Below are positions 14,932 through 24,068 of a stretch of DNA of 64,000 bases, piece by piece. The position numbers and the translations under genes were made by a program. Within the stretch, counting starts at the first letter, position 1. Each line of letters starts with the position of its first letter. This stretch comes from JBBAGC01 sp964491265 (GTDB lineage Bacteria; Spirochaetota; UBA4802; UBA5550): positions 78,221-142,220 of the forward strand of contig CAZBFP010000008.1 of the NCBI GenBank assembly GCA_964491265.1, written 5' to 3'. The notes beneath the pieces are model-generated. The model saw only the letters and a list, made by a program, of their open reading frames with translations, made no database searches and was not told the origin of the DNA.

Positions 14932-16989
14932 ATGAAAAGCAGCTGGATTATTCCTGAAATAGATGACATGGCGGTATCTGAATTATCGCAAAGATTGGGC
15001 ATTGAGAAGGCTCTTATTTCTATTCTCTTTTCAAGAGGGTATAAGACCCCCCGGGAGATACACGGTTTTTTATATCCTGAATTAACTGATATGCATTCAC
15101 CTTTCCTTATGAAAGATATTTATAAAGCCATCCATCTTATCAAAAAGCATATCAATTCTGCAAATAAAATTGCTGTTTTTGCCGATTCTGACCTGGATGG
15201 AATTACATCCCTGACTATTCTTTACGACCTTTTAAGTAAACTGGGAAAACCCCCTATTATCAGGTATCCAAAAGATAAAGAGGGTTACGGTTTAACATGC
15301 GACATAATTCAGGAGTTCATTGATGAAGGTGTTAATCTCCTTATAACAGTAGATTCAGGTATAAGGGATGTTGAAGAGATACAGATGGCAGTGGATAATA
15401 ATATTGAAGTTATTATTACTGATCATCATGAGCCTGATGAGATTCTCCCGAAGGCTTTGATAGTAAATCCGAAACAGAAAGAGTGCCCATATCCATTCAA
15501 GGAGCTTGCAGGGGTAGGGGTGGTCTTTAAGCTTGCACATGCACTTCTCTATAGTTATATTAACGGCTTTGATAACAGGTTTATTGTTGTAGTGAAGCAG
15601 GACATGGGATTTGAATTTGCCTCTCTTTTTAACGGATACATTGAGAAACAGGAAGCCGTATCAAATACAAACCTGATGCAATACTTAACTAATAATATTG
15701 ATGAGAAAGACTACTTTGTACTTTTTGATGAAGATCCTGAATTTATAAAACTGATAAAATCGTTTAATGAGAGCATACGGATTAAATATATACATGAAAT
15801 TTATAATGGAAAATTACTTAGCGGCACCAATGATTTAGCAGGCAGGTTAAATGAAATTATCAATCTTTTTAAAATACGTCCCGATCTCTGCAGCAGTCGA
15901 ATTGAACTTGCCTGCAAAATTTTTCAGGAAGTGCAGATGAGGAGTTCAGGTAAAATTTTTTCTCTCCTTGAACAGTATCTTGTGCTTGTTACTGTCGGGA
16001 CAATTGCAGATATAATGCCGGTTTATAATGAAAACCGGCAGATGATCAGGTATGGTATATCAATGCTTAAGAGAGGGGAGGGGCATTACGGAATAAATTC
16101 CCTTCTAAATGGTGATCCGGTTAATACTAAAAGCATCAGCTGGGGTGTTGCGCCCCTTCTGAATACACCGGGAAGATTCGGAATCACCCATTTAACTGTT
16201 GATTTCTTTCTTGAGCAGAATAAAGAGACTATTTCAAAAATTACAGCAGAAATCGAGAAGCTGAACAGTGAAAGGAAAAAAATAGTCGCGGAAATAATAT
16301 GCAAAGCAAAAGAGCGAATCAGTGACAGTGTATCCGGAATGTACGGAAATCTTTTTCTCTATCATGATGATGAGATAATTGACGGGATTGCCGGCCTTGT
16401 TGCGAACAGGATTGCAGATGACCTAAAAAAACCGGTAATTGTTGCTACAACAACAGGTGATAATGGCCTTTTAAAAGGTTCAGGGAGAAGCCCCGGAGGA
16501 TTTAATTTTTTCAGTTATGTAGAGCCATTTGCAGATTCCTTTGTAAAACTTGGGGGACATGCCCAGGCCTTCGGATTTACAATTGAGAGAGAGAATCTCC
16601 AGGGCGTTATAGATAAAATAAGTGCTTCCATAGGTGATGATCTTGTAATTGATAAGAGTCTTAAGGCTGATTGCCGGATCGGGATAGACGAAATAAGCAA
16701 TGCCTTTCTTGACAGACTTGATCTTTTGGAACCTTACGGGAAAAACAATGAAGAACCGCTTTTTTATGCATCGGATGTAGGGATTTCATCATTTGCTATT
16801 TTTGGATCAGACAAGAGACATGGTAAATATGTTTTGAGTAATGGCTTAACAGCTATCGGATGGGATAAAGCCCCTCAGATGGATGGAATATTCAGTGAGA
16901 AGAAAAACGCAGAAATTATTTTCCGGCTTGAACGGAATACTTATATGAACAAAACTTCACCCAGATTGATTATTGTTGATATTTCCTGA
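14932..16989 (+). CDS. recJ: Single-stranded-DNA-specific exonuclease RecJ
   Basis: 5'-3' single-strand DNA exonuclease of recombination and mismatch repair, DHH superfamily. Metal-binding motifs are ADSDLDG (about residues 84-90), TVDSGI, and TDHHEPDE. The DHHA1 C-terminal domain has SGRSPGGFNFF and the GGHAQAFGF motif, and an OB-like end follows. I take ATG 14932 rather than an upstream in-frame ATG inside the preceding gene; it gives 685 residues and a normal N-terminus (MKSSWIIPEIDD). About 140 residues (roughly 207-350) are inserted between the DHH core and VTVGTIADIMPV; this stretch shows no motif I know. Confidence 0.92.
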   Translation: MKSSWIIPEIDDMAVSELSQRLGIEKALISILFSRGYKTPREIHGFLYPELTDMHSPFLMKDIYKAIHLIKKHINSANKIAVFADSDLDGITSLTILYDLLSKLGKPPIIRYPKDKEGYGLTCDIIQEFIDEGVNLLITVDSGIRDVEEIQMAVDNNIEVIITDHHEPDEILPKALIVNPKQKECPYPFKELAGVGVVFKLAHALLYSYINGFDNRFIVVVKQDMGFEFASLFNGYIEKQEAVSNTNLMQYLTNNIDEKDYFVLFDEDPEFIKLIKSFNESIRIKYIHEIYNGKLLSGTNDLAGRLNEIINLFKIRPDLCSSRIELACKIFQEVQMRSSGKIFSLLEQYLVLVTVGTIADIMPVYNENRQMIRYGISMLKRGEGHYGINSLLNGDPVNTKSISWGVAPLLNTPGRFGITHLTVDFFLEQNKETISKITAEIEKLNSERKKIVAEIICKAKERISDSVSGMYGNLFLYHDDEIIDGIAGLVANRIADDLKKPVIVATTTGDNGLLKGSGRSPGGFNFFSYVEPFADSFVKLGGHAQAFGFTIERENLQGVIDKISASIGDDLVIDKSLKADCRIGIDEISNAFLDRLDLLEPYGKNNEEPLFYASDVGISSFAIFGSDKRHGKYVLSNGLTAIGWDKAPQMDGIFSEKKNAEIIFRLERNTYMNKTSPRLIIVDIS

Positions 16990-17034
16990 TAATTTTAAAA
17001 AAGATCAGGATTGAGTTATGATATAAAATTATAT

Positions 17035-17062
17035 TTGACATATACTGAATAATAATTATATT
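17035..17062 (+). promoter_or_regulatory. Candidate promoter just upstream of the STAS gene
   Basis: TTGACA (17035-17040), a 16-base spacer and TATATT (17057-17062). The start point would be near 17069, leaving about 8 bases before the first ATG (17077) and about 23 before the second (17092). Confidence 0.5.
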
Positions 17063-17076
17063 TTAATATATAAAAA

Positions 17077-17391
17077 ATGGCAGGTTTTGATATGCAGATT
17101 GATGTTCAGGAACGTGATGATGTTGTAGTTATCACAGTGCATGGCGACATTGAAATGATGACTATAAAGACATTTAAGCAGAAACTTTTCGAAATCGGTC
17201 AGAATACAGACAAGGATATAGAAATTGATCTGAATGATGTAGATTATATCGATTCTTCAGGTGTTGGTGTTTTAATAAGTCTGTTAAAATTACAGAAGAA
17301 AAAAGAAAAAGCTTTAAGAATTGATAAAGTAAGCTCAAAAGTCCTTAATGTACTGAAATTAAGTTCTCTTTCCGACGTTTTTAATCTTTAG
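17077..17391 (+). CDS. STAS-domain anti-sigma factor antagonist-like protein
   Basis: A 104-residue stand-alone STAS domain of the SpoIIAA/RsbV type. Such proteins bind anti-sigma factor kinases and are switched by phosphorylation of a Ser. Seen here are VVVITVHGDIEMMT and the phosphorylation loop YIDSSGVGVLISLL with the conserved Asp-Ser-Ser-Gly. No partner kinase or phosphatase is adjacent. The start is ambiguous: ATG 17077 lies about 8 bases from the predicted transcription start and has no Shine-Dalgarno sequence, while ATG 17092 begins right at the domain (MQIDVQERDD). The next gene, ispF, starts 1 base after the stop, so the two probably share a transcript. Confidence 0.88.
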   Translation: MAGFDMQIDVQERDDVVVITVHGDIEMMTIKTFKQKLFEIGQNTDKDIEIDLNDVDYIDSSGVGVLISLLKLQKKKEKALRIDKVSSKVLNVLKLSSLSDVFNL

Positions 17392-17392
17392 A

Positions 17393-17881
17393 ATGTCTTC
17401 TCTTCGAGTAGGTAACGGTTTTGATGTGCATGCTTTTTGTGACAGCAGGCCGCTGATTCTGGGCGGGGTAACGATTGATTATCCCAGGGGACTTCTGGGG
17501 CATTCAGATGCTGATGTACTTGTACATTCTATTATCGACTCTATCCTTGGCCCTGCAGGAATCGGAGATATCGGTCGACTTTTTCCCGATAATGATGAAA
17601 AATATAAAAATATCAGCAGTATTCTTCTTTTAAAGGAAGTATACTCTATTCTTAAAAAGAGAAATATAAAAATAATTAATACAGATTCTGTTGTAGTTTG
17701 CGAAAGACCTAAAATCGCCCCATACATTGAAAATATGAAAAATGTAATATCTTCTGCATTTGATAATGATGTCCCGCCCGTAGATATAGGAATAAAGGGA
17801 ACAACTTCAGAAAAACTCGGATTTACCGGAAGGGGTGAGGGGATAGCTGCCTACACTGTTTCCCTGATTCAACTTCCCTGA
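17393..17881 (+). CDS. ispF: 2-C-methyl-D-erythritol 2,4-cyclodiphosphate synthase IspF
   Basis: Fifth enzyme of the non-mevalonate (MEP) isoprenoid pathway, forming the cyclic diphosphate. Metal-binding residues lie in RVGNGFDVHAF (Asp-x-His) and GHSDADVLVHSIIDSILG, with DIGRLFPD and the C-terminal TTSEKLGFTGRGEGIAA. At 162 residues it is a stand-alone IspF with no IspD fusion. It follows the STAS gene by 1 base and converges on trkH. The last enzyme of the same pathway, IspH, is also in this window as part of a fusion at 51.8 kb. Confidence 0.96.
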   Translation: MSSLRVGNGFDVHAFCDSRPLILGGVTIDYPRGLLGHSDADVLVHSIIDSILGPAGIGDIGRLFPDNDEKYKNISSILLLKEVYSILKKRNIKIINTDSVVVCERPKIAPYIENMKNVISSAFDNDVPPVDIGIKGTTSEKLGFTGRGEGIAAYTVSLIQLP

Positions 17882-17902
17882 ATTATCTTATTAACCACTC
17901 TA

Positions 17903-19354
17903 TTACCTTGACCAGAAGCGTTTTGTGAAAATAACCAGTACTGTGTATATTTCCAGCCTCCCTACAAGCATTGCAAATGAAAGGTATCCTTTAATATATG
18001 CGGGATAAAACGCGTAATTATCCGCAGGTCCAATTTTGCCGAATCCCGGTCCGATATTCCCTACAGTTGCAAGAGCTGTTGTAAAGCAGGTTAATATATC
18101 CTCTTCCGAAGTGGCTACTATAAGGGTTGTAATGAGGAGCATAAAGATATAGAGAAAAAAGAATCCTGAAATAGCGTATACCACATCCTTTTTAACAGGA
18201 TGACCGCTTATTCTCAGAGTAAAAACTCCCCTTGGATGGAGAAGGTATTTCATTTCATTTATACCCTGTTTCAGGAGTGTGACAATTCTGATAACTTTAA
18301 TCCCTCCACCTGTTGATCCGGAACAGCCTCCCACAAACATCATTATTAAGAGAATTATTTGGCTGAAATAGGGCCATTTGGAATAATCGGTTGTTGCATA
18401 GCCGGTTGTAGTGAGAATAGATGCTACCTGGAAACTGGAATAGCGGATAGACTCGGAAATTGTATTATAATATGATCCATAAAGGTCAAATGCAATAAGA
18501 ATGGTTGCTGTAATAAAAATACTGATATAAGCTTTAAATTCTGTATCACTGAGAAGTATTCTGGTTTTACCTGTAAGATAGCGGAAGTGGAGTCCGAAGT
18601 TTATTCCGGCAAGTATCATAAATAGAGTTATCACCCCGTCAATGTAAGCTGAGTTGTAATGACCCACACTTGCACCTTTGGGTGAAAAACCTCCGGTCGC
18701 CAGTGTGCCGAATGTATGAGTGAGGGCATCAAAAAGATTCATCCCGCCTAGCTGAAGGAGCAGGGTCTGGGAAACAGTAAAACCCACATATATGATCCAT
18801 AGTATCTTAGCGGTTTCTGCGATTCTCGGGGTTATTTTATCAACAGTAGGTCCGGGAGCCTCAGCTTTAATAAGCTGCATGCCGCCGATCCCCAGTAGCG
18901 GGAGTACTGCAACTGTTAATACTACAATCCCCATCCCGCCAAGCCAGTGTGTTAATGACCGCCAGAAAAGGATAGAGCGGGGGAGGGCTTCAATGTCAGT
19001 GAGTATTGAAGCCCCTGTTGTAGAAAATCCCGACATAGTTTCAAAATATGAATCAACAAATGACGGGATAGCATCAGACAGATAAAAAGGGAGAGCACCC
19101 AGGAGTGAAACAAGTGCCCAGCTTAAAGTAACAAAAAGAAAGCCGTCTCTTGTTGAAAGAAGGGAGTTACTGTTTTTTCTTGTAAAAGCATGAACAATAG
19201 CAAAAAAAGCAACAGCAGCAATTATAGATATTGCAATTGCTCTTAATGAATCCGTTTCATTATAGTAAAAGGCAATACATAGCGGTATCATTAAAAATAA
19301 TGAAGTAATGAGAAGGAGATATGATATCATTTTTGAAATCAGCTTATAGTTCAT
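17903..19354 (-). CDS. trkH: Potassium uptake channel subunit TrkH/KtrB
   Basis: Integral membrane K+ channel-like subunit of the Trk/Ktr system, 483 residues with about 10 hydrophobic helices arranged as four M1-P-M2 repeats. The selectivity-loop glycines can be seen in TMSGFSTTGASI, FGTLATGGFSP, TTTGYATTDYS and the final ATVGNIGPGFG. A conserved MFVGGCSGSTGGGIKVIR also marks the family. It is downstream of trkA with a 16-base gap, so channel and gating subunit are made together. Confidence 0.95.
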   Translation of the reverse strand: MNYKLISKMISYLLLITSLFLMIPLCIAFYYNETDSLRAIAISIIAAVAFFAIVHAFTRKNSNSLLSTRDGFLFVTLSWALVSLLGALPFYLSDAIPSFVDSYFETMSGFSTTGASILTDIEALPRSILFWRSLTHWLGGMGIVVLTVAVLPLLGIGGMQLIKAEAPGPTVDKITPRIAETAKILWIIYVGFTVSQTLLLQLGGMNLFDALTHTFGTLATGGFSPKGASVGHYNSAYIDGVITLFMILAGINFGLHFRYLTGKTRILLSDTEFKAYISIFITATILIAFDLYGSYYNTISESIRYSSFQVASILTTTGYATTDYSKWPYFSQIILLIMMFVGGCSGSTGGGIKVIRIVTLLKQGINEMKYLLHPRGVFTLRISGHPVKKDVVYAISGFFFLYIFMLLITTLIVATSEEDILTCFTTALATVGNIGPGFGKIGPADNYAFYPAYIKGYLSFAMLVGRLEIYTVLVIFTKRFWSR

Positions 19355-19370
19355 AGGTGTCTATTCTCTT

Positions 19371-20723
19371 CTATTTATCAAGGAATACTTCTTCAAGGTC
19401 TTTTATAGACGATTTTTTAGCGATTGTTATAATAGTATCATTTGACTCTATGACAGTATTGCCATCTGCGATTTCATTTACGCCATTTCGCAGGACTGTA
19501 AGTATCAGGCTGTTTTTAGGGAGAGTGATCTCTTTTAGCGATTTACCCAGGAGCGGCCCTTTATCAGGTACTATGAATTCAATTATTTCCGCTTTGTTTT
19601 CAAAGAGGCTATGGACACTCTTGATATGGCCCCTTCGTATAAATTTTAATATTGCGTCAACAGTACTTTTTTTAGGACTTACCGTTATGTCTATTCCGAG
19701 CTGGTTGGAGATAGGAAGATAATTGGACTGGTTAACCAGAGCTGCTGCTCTCCTGATACCCAGGCTTTTAGCATAAACTGCAGCGAGAATATTAAGTTCC
19801 TGCTGGTTTGTTGTTGTAATAATAAGGTCGTAATTAAAAAGCTGCTCATCTTCAAATATATCTTCATCAGATACATCTGCATTGAGCACCAGTGCTTCAG
19901 GAAATTTTTCAGAAAGAATTTTGCATGTATCATAATTTGTGTCAAGAATTGTTATCTTCCGCCCGGTTCTTATGAGATAAGATGTTACAAGTTTGCCGAC
20001 TCTGCCGCCACCGACAATAAGTATACGGTCAAATTTTTCACTTTTCCTGCCTGTTTCAATGAAAAGTTTTGTAAGTGTGTTTTGAGCTGCAAGGAGATAT
20101 ACTGTGTCTTTCTCCATAAGCTTAGTGTCGCCTGAAGGGATGAGAATATCATTATCCCTTACAATTCCGGCAATAAGAAACTTTTCCTTAATTTTTATGG
20201 ATGACTTGAGATTTTTAATCTCTTTATTGTTGAAATACGATTTTTCGTCAATGGTGTAGCTTCTTATCTGCACATCAGTATTTTCAAAGAGCATTACATC
20301 ACTTGTTGCGCCAAGGACTACAGTATTTGCTATAAGCCGTGCTGTTTCAACTTCAGAGTTTACTATGTAGTTAATTCCAAGAAAAGATTTTTCAAAAATT
20401 CCGGCTTTAGAGTAATCCAGATTTCTTACCCTGGCGATTTTAATAGGGACGTTAAATTCACTTTCAACCAGTCCGCAGGCTATCATATTAATTTCATCTG
20501 AATCAACAACACTAAGGAAAAAATCAGCATTTTCTATGCCGGCTTTTTTGAGTGTATTAATGTTATTCCCTTCCTCATTGATAACCATGCAGTCAACATG
20601 GGATGACACATATTTTGCCCTTTCAGGGTTCCTTTCAATTATTACAACATCATGCCCCTCAGAAACAAGCTGATCTGCTATCTGTGCACCTACAACCCCT
20701 GCGCCAAGTATTACTATATTCAT
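19371..20723 (-). CDS. trkA: Trk system regulatory subunit TrkA (two RCK modules)
   Basis: Cytosolic gating ring of the TrkH potassium channel; binds NAD(H) or nucleotides. Its 450 residues hold two tandem RCK_N plus RCK_C units. The first Rossmann motif is at the N-terminus (NIVILGAGVVGAQIADQL), and the second is at about residue 233 (RILIVGGGRVGKLVTSYL). An AAGGA Shine-Dalgarno sequence precedes the ATG. It is first in the trkA-trkH operon; a palindrome about 32 bases upstream of the start could be an operator. Confidence 0.95.
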   Translation of the reverse strand: MNIVILGAGVVGAQIADQLVSEGHDVVIIERNPERAKYVSSHVDCMVINEEGNNINTLKKAGIENADFFLSVVDSDEINMIACGLVESEFNVPIKIARVRNLDYSKAGIFEKSFLGINYIVNSEVETARLIANTVVLGATSDVMLFENTDVQIRSYTIDEKSYFNNKEIKNLKSSIKIKEKFLIAGIVRDNDILIPSGDTKLMEKDTVYLLAAQNTLTKLFIETGRKSEKFDRILIVGGGRVGKLVTSYLIRTGRKITILDTNYDTCKILSEKFPEALVLNADVSDEDIFEDEQLFNYDLIITTTNQQELNILAAVYAKSLGIRRAAALVNQSNYLPISNQLGIDITVSPKKSTVDAILKFIRRGHIKSVHSLFENKAEIIEFIVPDKGPLLGKSLKEITLPKNSLILTVLRNGVNEIADGNTVIESNDTIITIAKKSSIKDLEEVFLDK

Positions 20724-20754
20724 AAAAATATGTCCTTTACTTTGGAAAAATATA

Positions 20755-20770
20755 CCGGATAGTTATCCGG
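20755..20770. promoter_or_regulatory. Palindrome upstream of trkA, possible operator
   Basis: CCGGATA-GT-TATCCGG is a perfect 7-bp inverted repeat with a 2-base centre, about 32 bases before the trkA start. The compact symmetry suits a dimeric regulator, but no regulator gene is nearby and I could not assign a promoter. Confidence 0.35.
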
Positions 20771-20913
20771 GAAGAGGGTTATTGTAAAGTAAGTTTTGAC
20801 CGTATAGATCATTGTGCACCTGGCTGCAAGCTGAAATAAAATTCTAATGAGACATAATATATCTTATCGGAAGTTGTATCTATAGCATTCAAACTATCAT
20901 TAGTCCATTTTTT

Positions 20914-20942
20914 GTCATTCCCGCGAAGGCGGGAATCTCATA
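20914..20942. repeat. Half copy of a GTCATTCC-type palindromic repeat
   Basis: It starts with GTCATTCCCGCGAAGGCGGG and continues with AATCTCATA. The core ATTCCCGC/GCGGGAAT hairpin matches the left half of the element at 56155-56237. The right-hand terminal inverted repeat is missing here. It lies downstream of lplA. The rest of the 267-base gap shows no gene. Confidence 0.7.
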
Positions 20943-20990
20943 GTACCAGTTTTACTATTAAAATGAACTATTTCTCAGCTCTTTTCTATA

Positions 20991-21767
20991 TTACACCCTT
21001 TTCATATTCCATGATTTATTTTCAAATATTTCTTTCCGGTATTTTTCTGCAAGGGTTTTCTCGTCACCGGATAAGTTCTCTATATTAAATGTAATATTAA
21101 GGCTTTCAATATAATTATCAATAATCCTGTTTTTTAATAAGTGTAATGTTTCATTGTTGTAATTGTTGTTTAATTGTTCATTAACAGAGGTAACTAATTC
21201 CAGCGGATCAGATACACCCTTATCAGCAAGCTTTATGGCGTCGAATTTGAGGCATCCAGTAAACATTTCTTTGTTAATATCAAGTATTACAGTGCCATGC
21301 TGCAGTAGAACTCCCTGTTTCCGTGTCTGGGCACTACCTGAAATTTTTCTCCCTTGAGCAAGAATATCATTCACCGGTTTAAATGAAGCGTCAATGCCCG
21401 CAGATTTAAGAGCAGATATTATGGGATCAATTATCACTCTAAAAGAAGCTTCAATCTCTTCCGGTATAACTTTATTTTTTATCGGAACAATAAAGCTGTA
21501 TGTAATCTCTTTATCATGAAAAACTGTTCCGCCCCCTGTTACTCTCCGTATAATATCAATATTATTATCATTGCAGTAGCCGGAATTAACTGTATCTGAT
21601 ATTTTCTGAAAGTACCCTACTGTAACTGCCGGTTTAATCCAGCTGTATATTCTAAGTGTTGGATCTGCAGCATTTTTTGACACAAATTCTGCAATGGCAT
21701 TATCAATCCCCATGTTCAATGATCCCCCCTGAGGCTCATCAATTATGAGGCGGAATTTATGCTTCAC
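20991..21767 (-). CDS. Lipoate/octanoate-protein ligase family protein (LplA/LipM-like)
   Basis: Attaches lipoate, or transfers octanoate, to the lipoyl lysine of GcvH or 2-oxo acid dehydrogenase E2 proteins. The biotin/lipoate-ligase fold is evident from GGSLNMGIDNAIAE, VTVGYFQ, RRVTGGGTVFHDKEITYSF and NDILAQGRKISGSAQ, which contains the conserved Lys. Length is 258 residues, so it lacks the C-terminal accessory domain of E. coli LplA. It overlaps lipA by 11 bases at the end of the glycine cleavage operon, so octanoyl transfer to GcvH followed by sulfur insertion by LipA is the natural reading. I cannot decide between ligase and octanoyltransferase from sequence alone. Confidence 0.88.
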   Translation of the reverse strand: MKHKFRLIIDEPQGGSLNMGIDNAIAEFVSKNAADPTLRIYSWIKPAVTVGYFQKISDTVNSGYCNDNNIDIIRRVTGGGTVFHDKEITYSFIVPIKNKVIPEEIEASFRVIIDPIISALKSAGIDASFKPVNDILAQGRKISGSAQTRKQGVLLQHGTVILDINKEMFTGCLKFDAIKLADKGVSDPLELVTSVNEQLNNNYNNETLHLLKNRIIDNYIESLNITFNIENLSGDEKTLAEKYRKEIFENKSWNMKRV

Positions 21768-22638
21768 AAGCTGTTCCTGATTTCAATTCCATATATACAT
21801 CCATTGCTTTGTATGAGCTCCTTACAAGTGGGCCGCAGATTGCTTTTTTTATCCCTGCTTCTTTGGCAATACTTTCAATTTCAAGGAACTCATCAGGGTG
21901 ATAATATTTTTTTACATCATAATTCTCTTTACTTGATTTAAGATACTGCCCTACTGTTACAATTGAACAACCGGAGTCTGCAAGCTCTGCCAGGGTCTCT
22001 TTTATCTGGGCGAGTGTTTCGCCAAACCCGATCATCAGACCCGATTTAACAGTGAGACCTTTATTTGATGAATATTTTAAAAGATCGATTGAGTGATTGT
22101 AGTTACCCATGGGGCGTAATTCAGGGAATCTGCTTTTCACTGTTTCAATATTATGATTAAGAACATGAGGTTCAGATTCTGCTATAAGATCAATAGATGA
22201 TTTCATGTTTTCATTAAAGTCAGGAACAAGAAGTTCTATCCCTGTATTAACAGATTTTTCTTTTATCTCTCTGCATATTGCACTGAAAAATGATGCACCC
22301 CCATCTGTCAGGTCATCCCTTGTTACAGAGGTGATTACCACATATTTAAGTCCCAGTTTTTCCACTGCAGTGGCGATTTTTACAGGCTCTTTATAATCAG
22401 GTTCTGATGGTGTACCTTTTTTAACAGCACAGTATCTGCAGTTTCTGGTACATGTGTCGCCAAGGATGAGGAATGTTGCTGTGCCGGAGTTAAAGCATCC
22501 GGCAATATTGGGGCATTTTGCCTCCATGCAGATTGTATGGAGGCACCCTTCGGTAATAATTTTTTTTACGTTCCCGTAATTGTTCCCGCCGGGAATTTTA
22601 TATTTTATCCAGTCAGGGATTCGGGTCATTGGTCCCAT
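21757..22638 (-). CDS. lipA: Lipoyl synthase LipA
   Basis: Radical SAM enzyme that inserts two sulfurs into protein-bound octanoyl groups. The auxiliary cluster cysteines follow the family spacing: C37, C42 and C48 (CMEAKCPN and GC). The radical-SAM motif CxxxCxxC is C63, C67, C70 (CTRNCRYC), and the terminal RSSY near the C-terminus supplies the cluster Ser ligand. Length is 293 residues. The start could be ATG 22638 or the in-frame ATG 9 bases later; both overlap the end of gcvPB. Its place between gcvPB and the ligase ties it to lipoylation of GcvH. Confidence 0.96.
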   Translation of the reverse strand: MGPMTRIPDWIKYKIPGGNNYGNVKKIITEGCLHTICMEAKCPNIAGCFNSGTATFLILGDTCTRNCRYCAVKKGTPSEPDYKEPVKIATAVEKLGLKYVVITSVTRDDLTDGGASFFSAICREIKEKSVNTGIELLVPDFNENMKSSIDLIAESEPHVLNHNIETVKSRFPELRPMGNYNHSIDLLKYSSNKGLTVKSGLMIGFGETLAQIKETLAELADSGCSIVTVGQYLKSSKENYDVKKYYHPDEFLEIESIAKEAGIKKAICGPLVRSSYKAMDVYMELKSGTACEA

Positions 22639-24068
22639 GTAAGAACCGGTGTCTTTGCTGCAAGAACCGTGTCCACCCTTCTCACCGGGGTATTACCGGG
22701 AGCAGATAAAACAGCTTCAGGATTCTCATCACACTCCTTTCTGATTTTTTCAAGAACTTCCACAAACCTGTCCAGTGATTCAAGACTCTCTGTTTCTGTT
22801 GGTTCAATCATCATTGCCCCGCTTATAAGAAGAGGGAAATAAACCGTTGGAGCATGGAAACCGTAATCGAGAATTCTCTTCGCGATTTCATTTGTAGTGA
22901 TTCCGTTTGGTATCCCCTTGTCGTTTAAAACAAATTCGTGCATACAGGTTCTGTCAATGGGAAGATTGTATATTTTTTTCAGTCTTGCCATGAGGTAATT
23001 AGCATTAAGTACTGCTGTTTCAGCAGCTTCTCTGATACCATCTGCACCAAGCATTCTAATATAAATAAATGCCCTGAGACATATGGCAAAATTGCCATAA
23101 AATGAATGTATTCTTCCTATACTATCTTCTGACTCAAAATTGAGGATATATCTGTCCTCAATTTTTTCTATACACGGGATAGGGAGAAATTTTGCAAGCT
23201 TTGCTGTAACACCGAGAGGTCCTGATCCGGGGCCGCCGCCGCCGTGGGGGGTGGAAAATGTTTTGTGCAGATTTATATGCATCATGTCAAATCCCATATC
23301 TTTAAAACGGGTTCTGCCCATTGTGGCATTAAGATTGGCGCCGTCTCCGTAAAATAGTGAACCGTTTTCATGGAGCATCCTGGAAACTGCAGCTAAATTC
23401 CTGTCGTATAGCCCCAGAGTATTGGGGCTGGTAAGCATCATTGCTGCCACGTTTTCATTGAGCATGCTTTTCAGCACTTCTATGTCAACGTTCCCTTCGC
23501 TGTCTGATGGTACTTCTTTAACTTTAAACCCGCACATTGCAACAGTCGCAGGATTTGTTCCGTGTGCTGAGTCAGGTATAAGTATTGTGTCGCGCTTATC
23601 CCCGGTGCTTTCAAAAAACTTTTTAATAATCATTACACCTGTAAGCTCACCATGTGAACCGGCAGCAGGAGCAAGTGTAAACTGAGAAAAACCGGTGATA
23701 CGGCACAAATAGTCTGACAGATCATATAATATACGCAAGGCACCCTGTGAGCAGGATTCATCACTAAGCGGATGGAGATCAGCAAATCCCGATCTTTTAG
23801 CCAGTTTTTCATTGATCTTTGGATTATACTTCATTGTACAGCTCCCCAGAGGGTACATGCCGTTATCGACTCCGAAATTCATTCTGGAAAGATTATTATA
23901 GTGTCTCACTACCTCCGGTTCTGCCACGTCAGGGAGAGGTTCATCATTGCGGAGAAATTTGTCAGGAATTATTGATTTATTAATCCCTTCGTATGAAGGA
24001 ATCCTGTATTTGTTCTGACCTTTGCTGCTATGTTCAAATATTAGTTTCATTTTCCATACCTTCCGCAA
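22626..24068 (-). CDS. gcvPB: Glycine dehydrogenase (decarboxylating) subunit 2, P-protein beta
   Basis: PLP-dependent half of the split P-protein that decarboxylates glycine and passes the aminomethyl group to the lipoyl arm of GcvH. The PLP lysine is in HINLHKTFSTPHGGGGPG. Other family signatures are MYPLGSCTMKYNPKIN, PAAGSHGELTG and MMIEPTETES. Length is 480 residues. It follows gcvPA with no gap (stop 24069, start 24068). Opening residues MRKVWKMKLIFEHS allow a second start at the Met at residue 7. Confidence 0.96.
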   Translation of the reverse strand: MRKVWKMKLIFEHSSKGQNKYRIPSYEGINKSIIPDKFLRNDEPLPDVAEPEVVRHYNNLSRMNFGVDNGMYPLGSCTMKYNPKINEKLAKRSGFADLHPLSDESCSQGALRILYDLSDYLCRITGFSQFTLAPAAGSHGELTGVMIIKKFFESTGDKRDTILIPDSAHGTNPATVAMCGFKVKEVPSDSEGNVDIEVLKSMLNENVAAMMLTSPNTLGLYDRNLAAVSRMLHENGSLFYGDGANLNATMGRTRFKDMGFDMMHINLHKTFSTPHGGGGPGSGPLGVTAKLAKFLPIPCIEKIEDRYILNFESEDSIGRIHSFYGNFAICLRAFIYIRMLGADGIREAAETAVLNANYLMARLKKIYNLPIDRTCMHEFVLNDKGIPNGITTNEIAKRILDYGFHAPTVYFPLLISGAMMIEPTETESLESLDRFVEVLEKIRKECDENPEAVLSAPGNTPVRRVDTVLAAKTPVLTWDQ

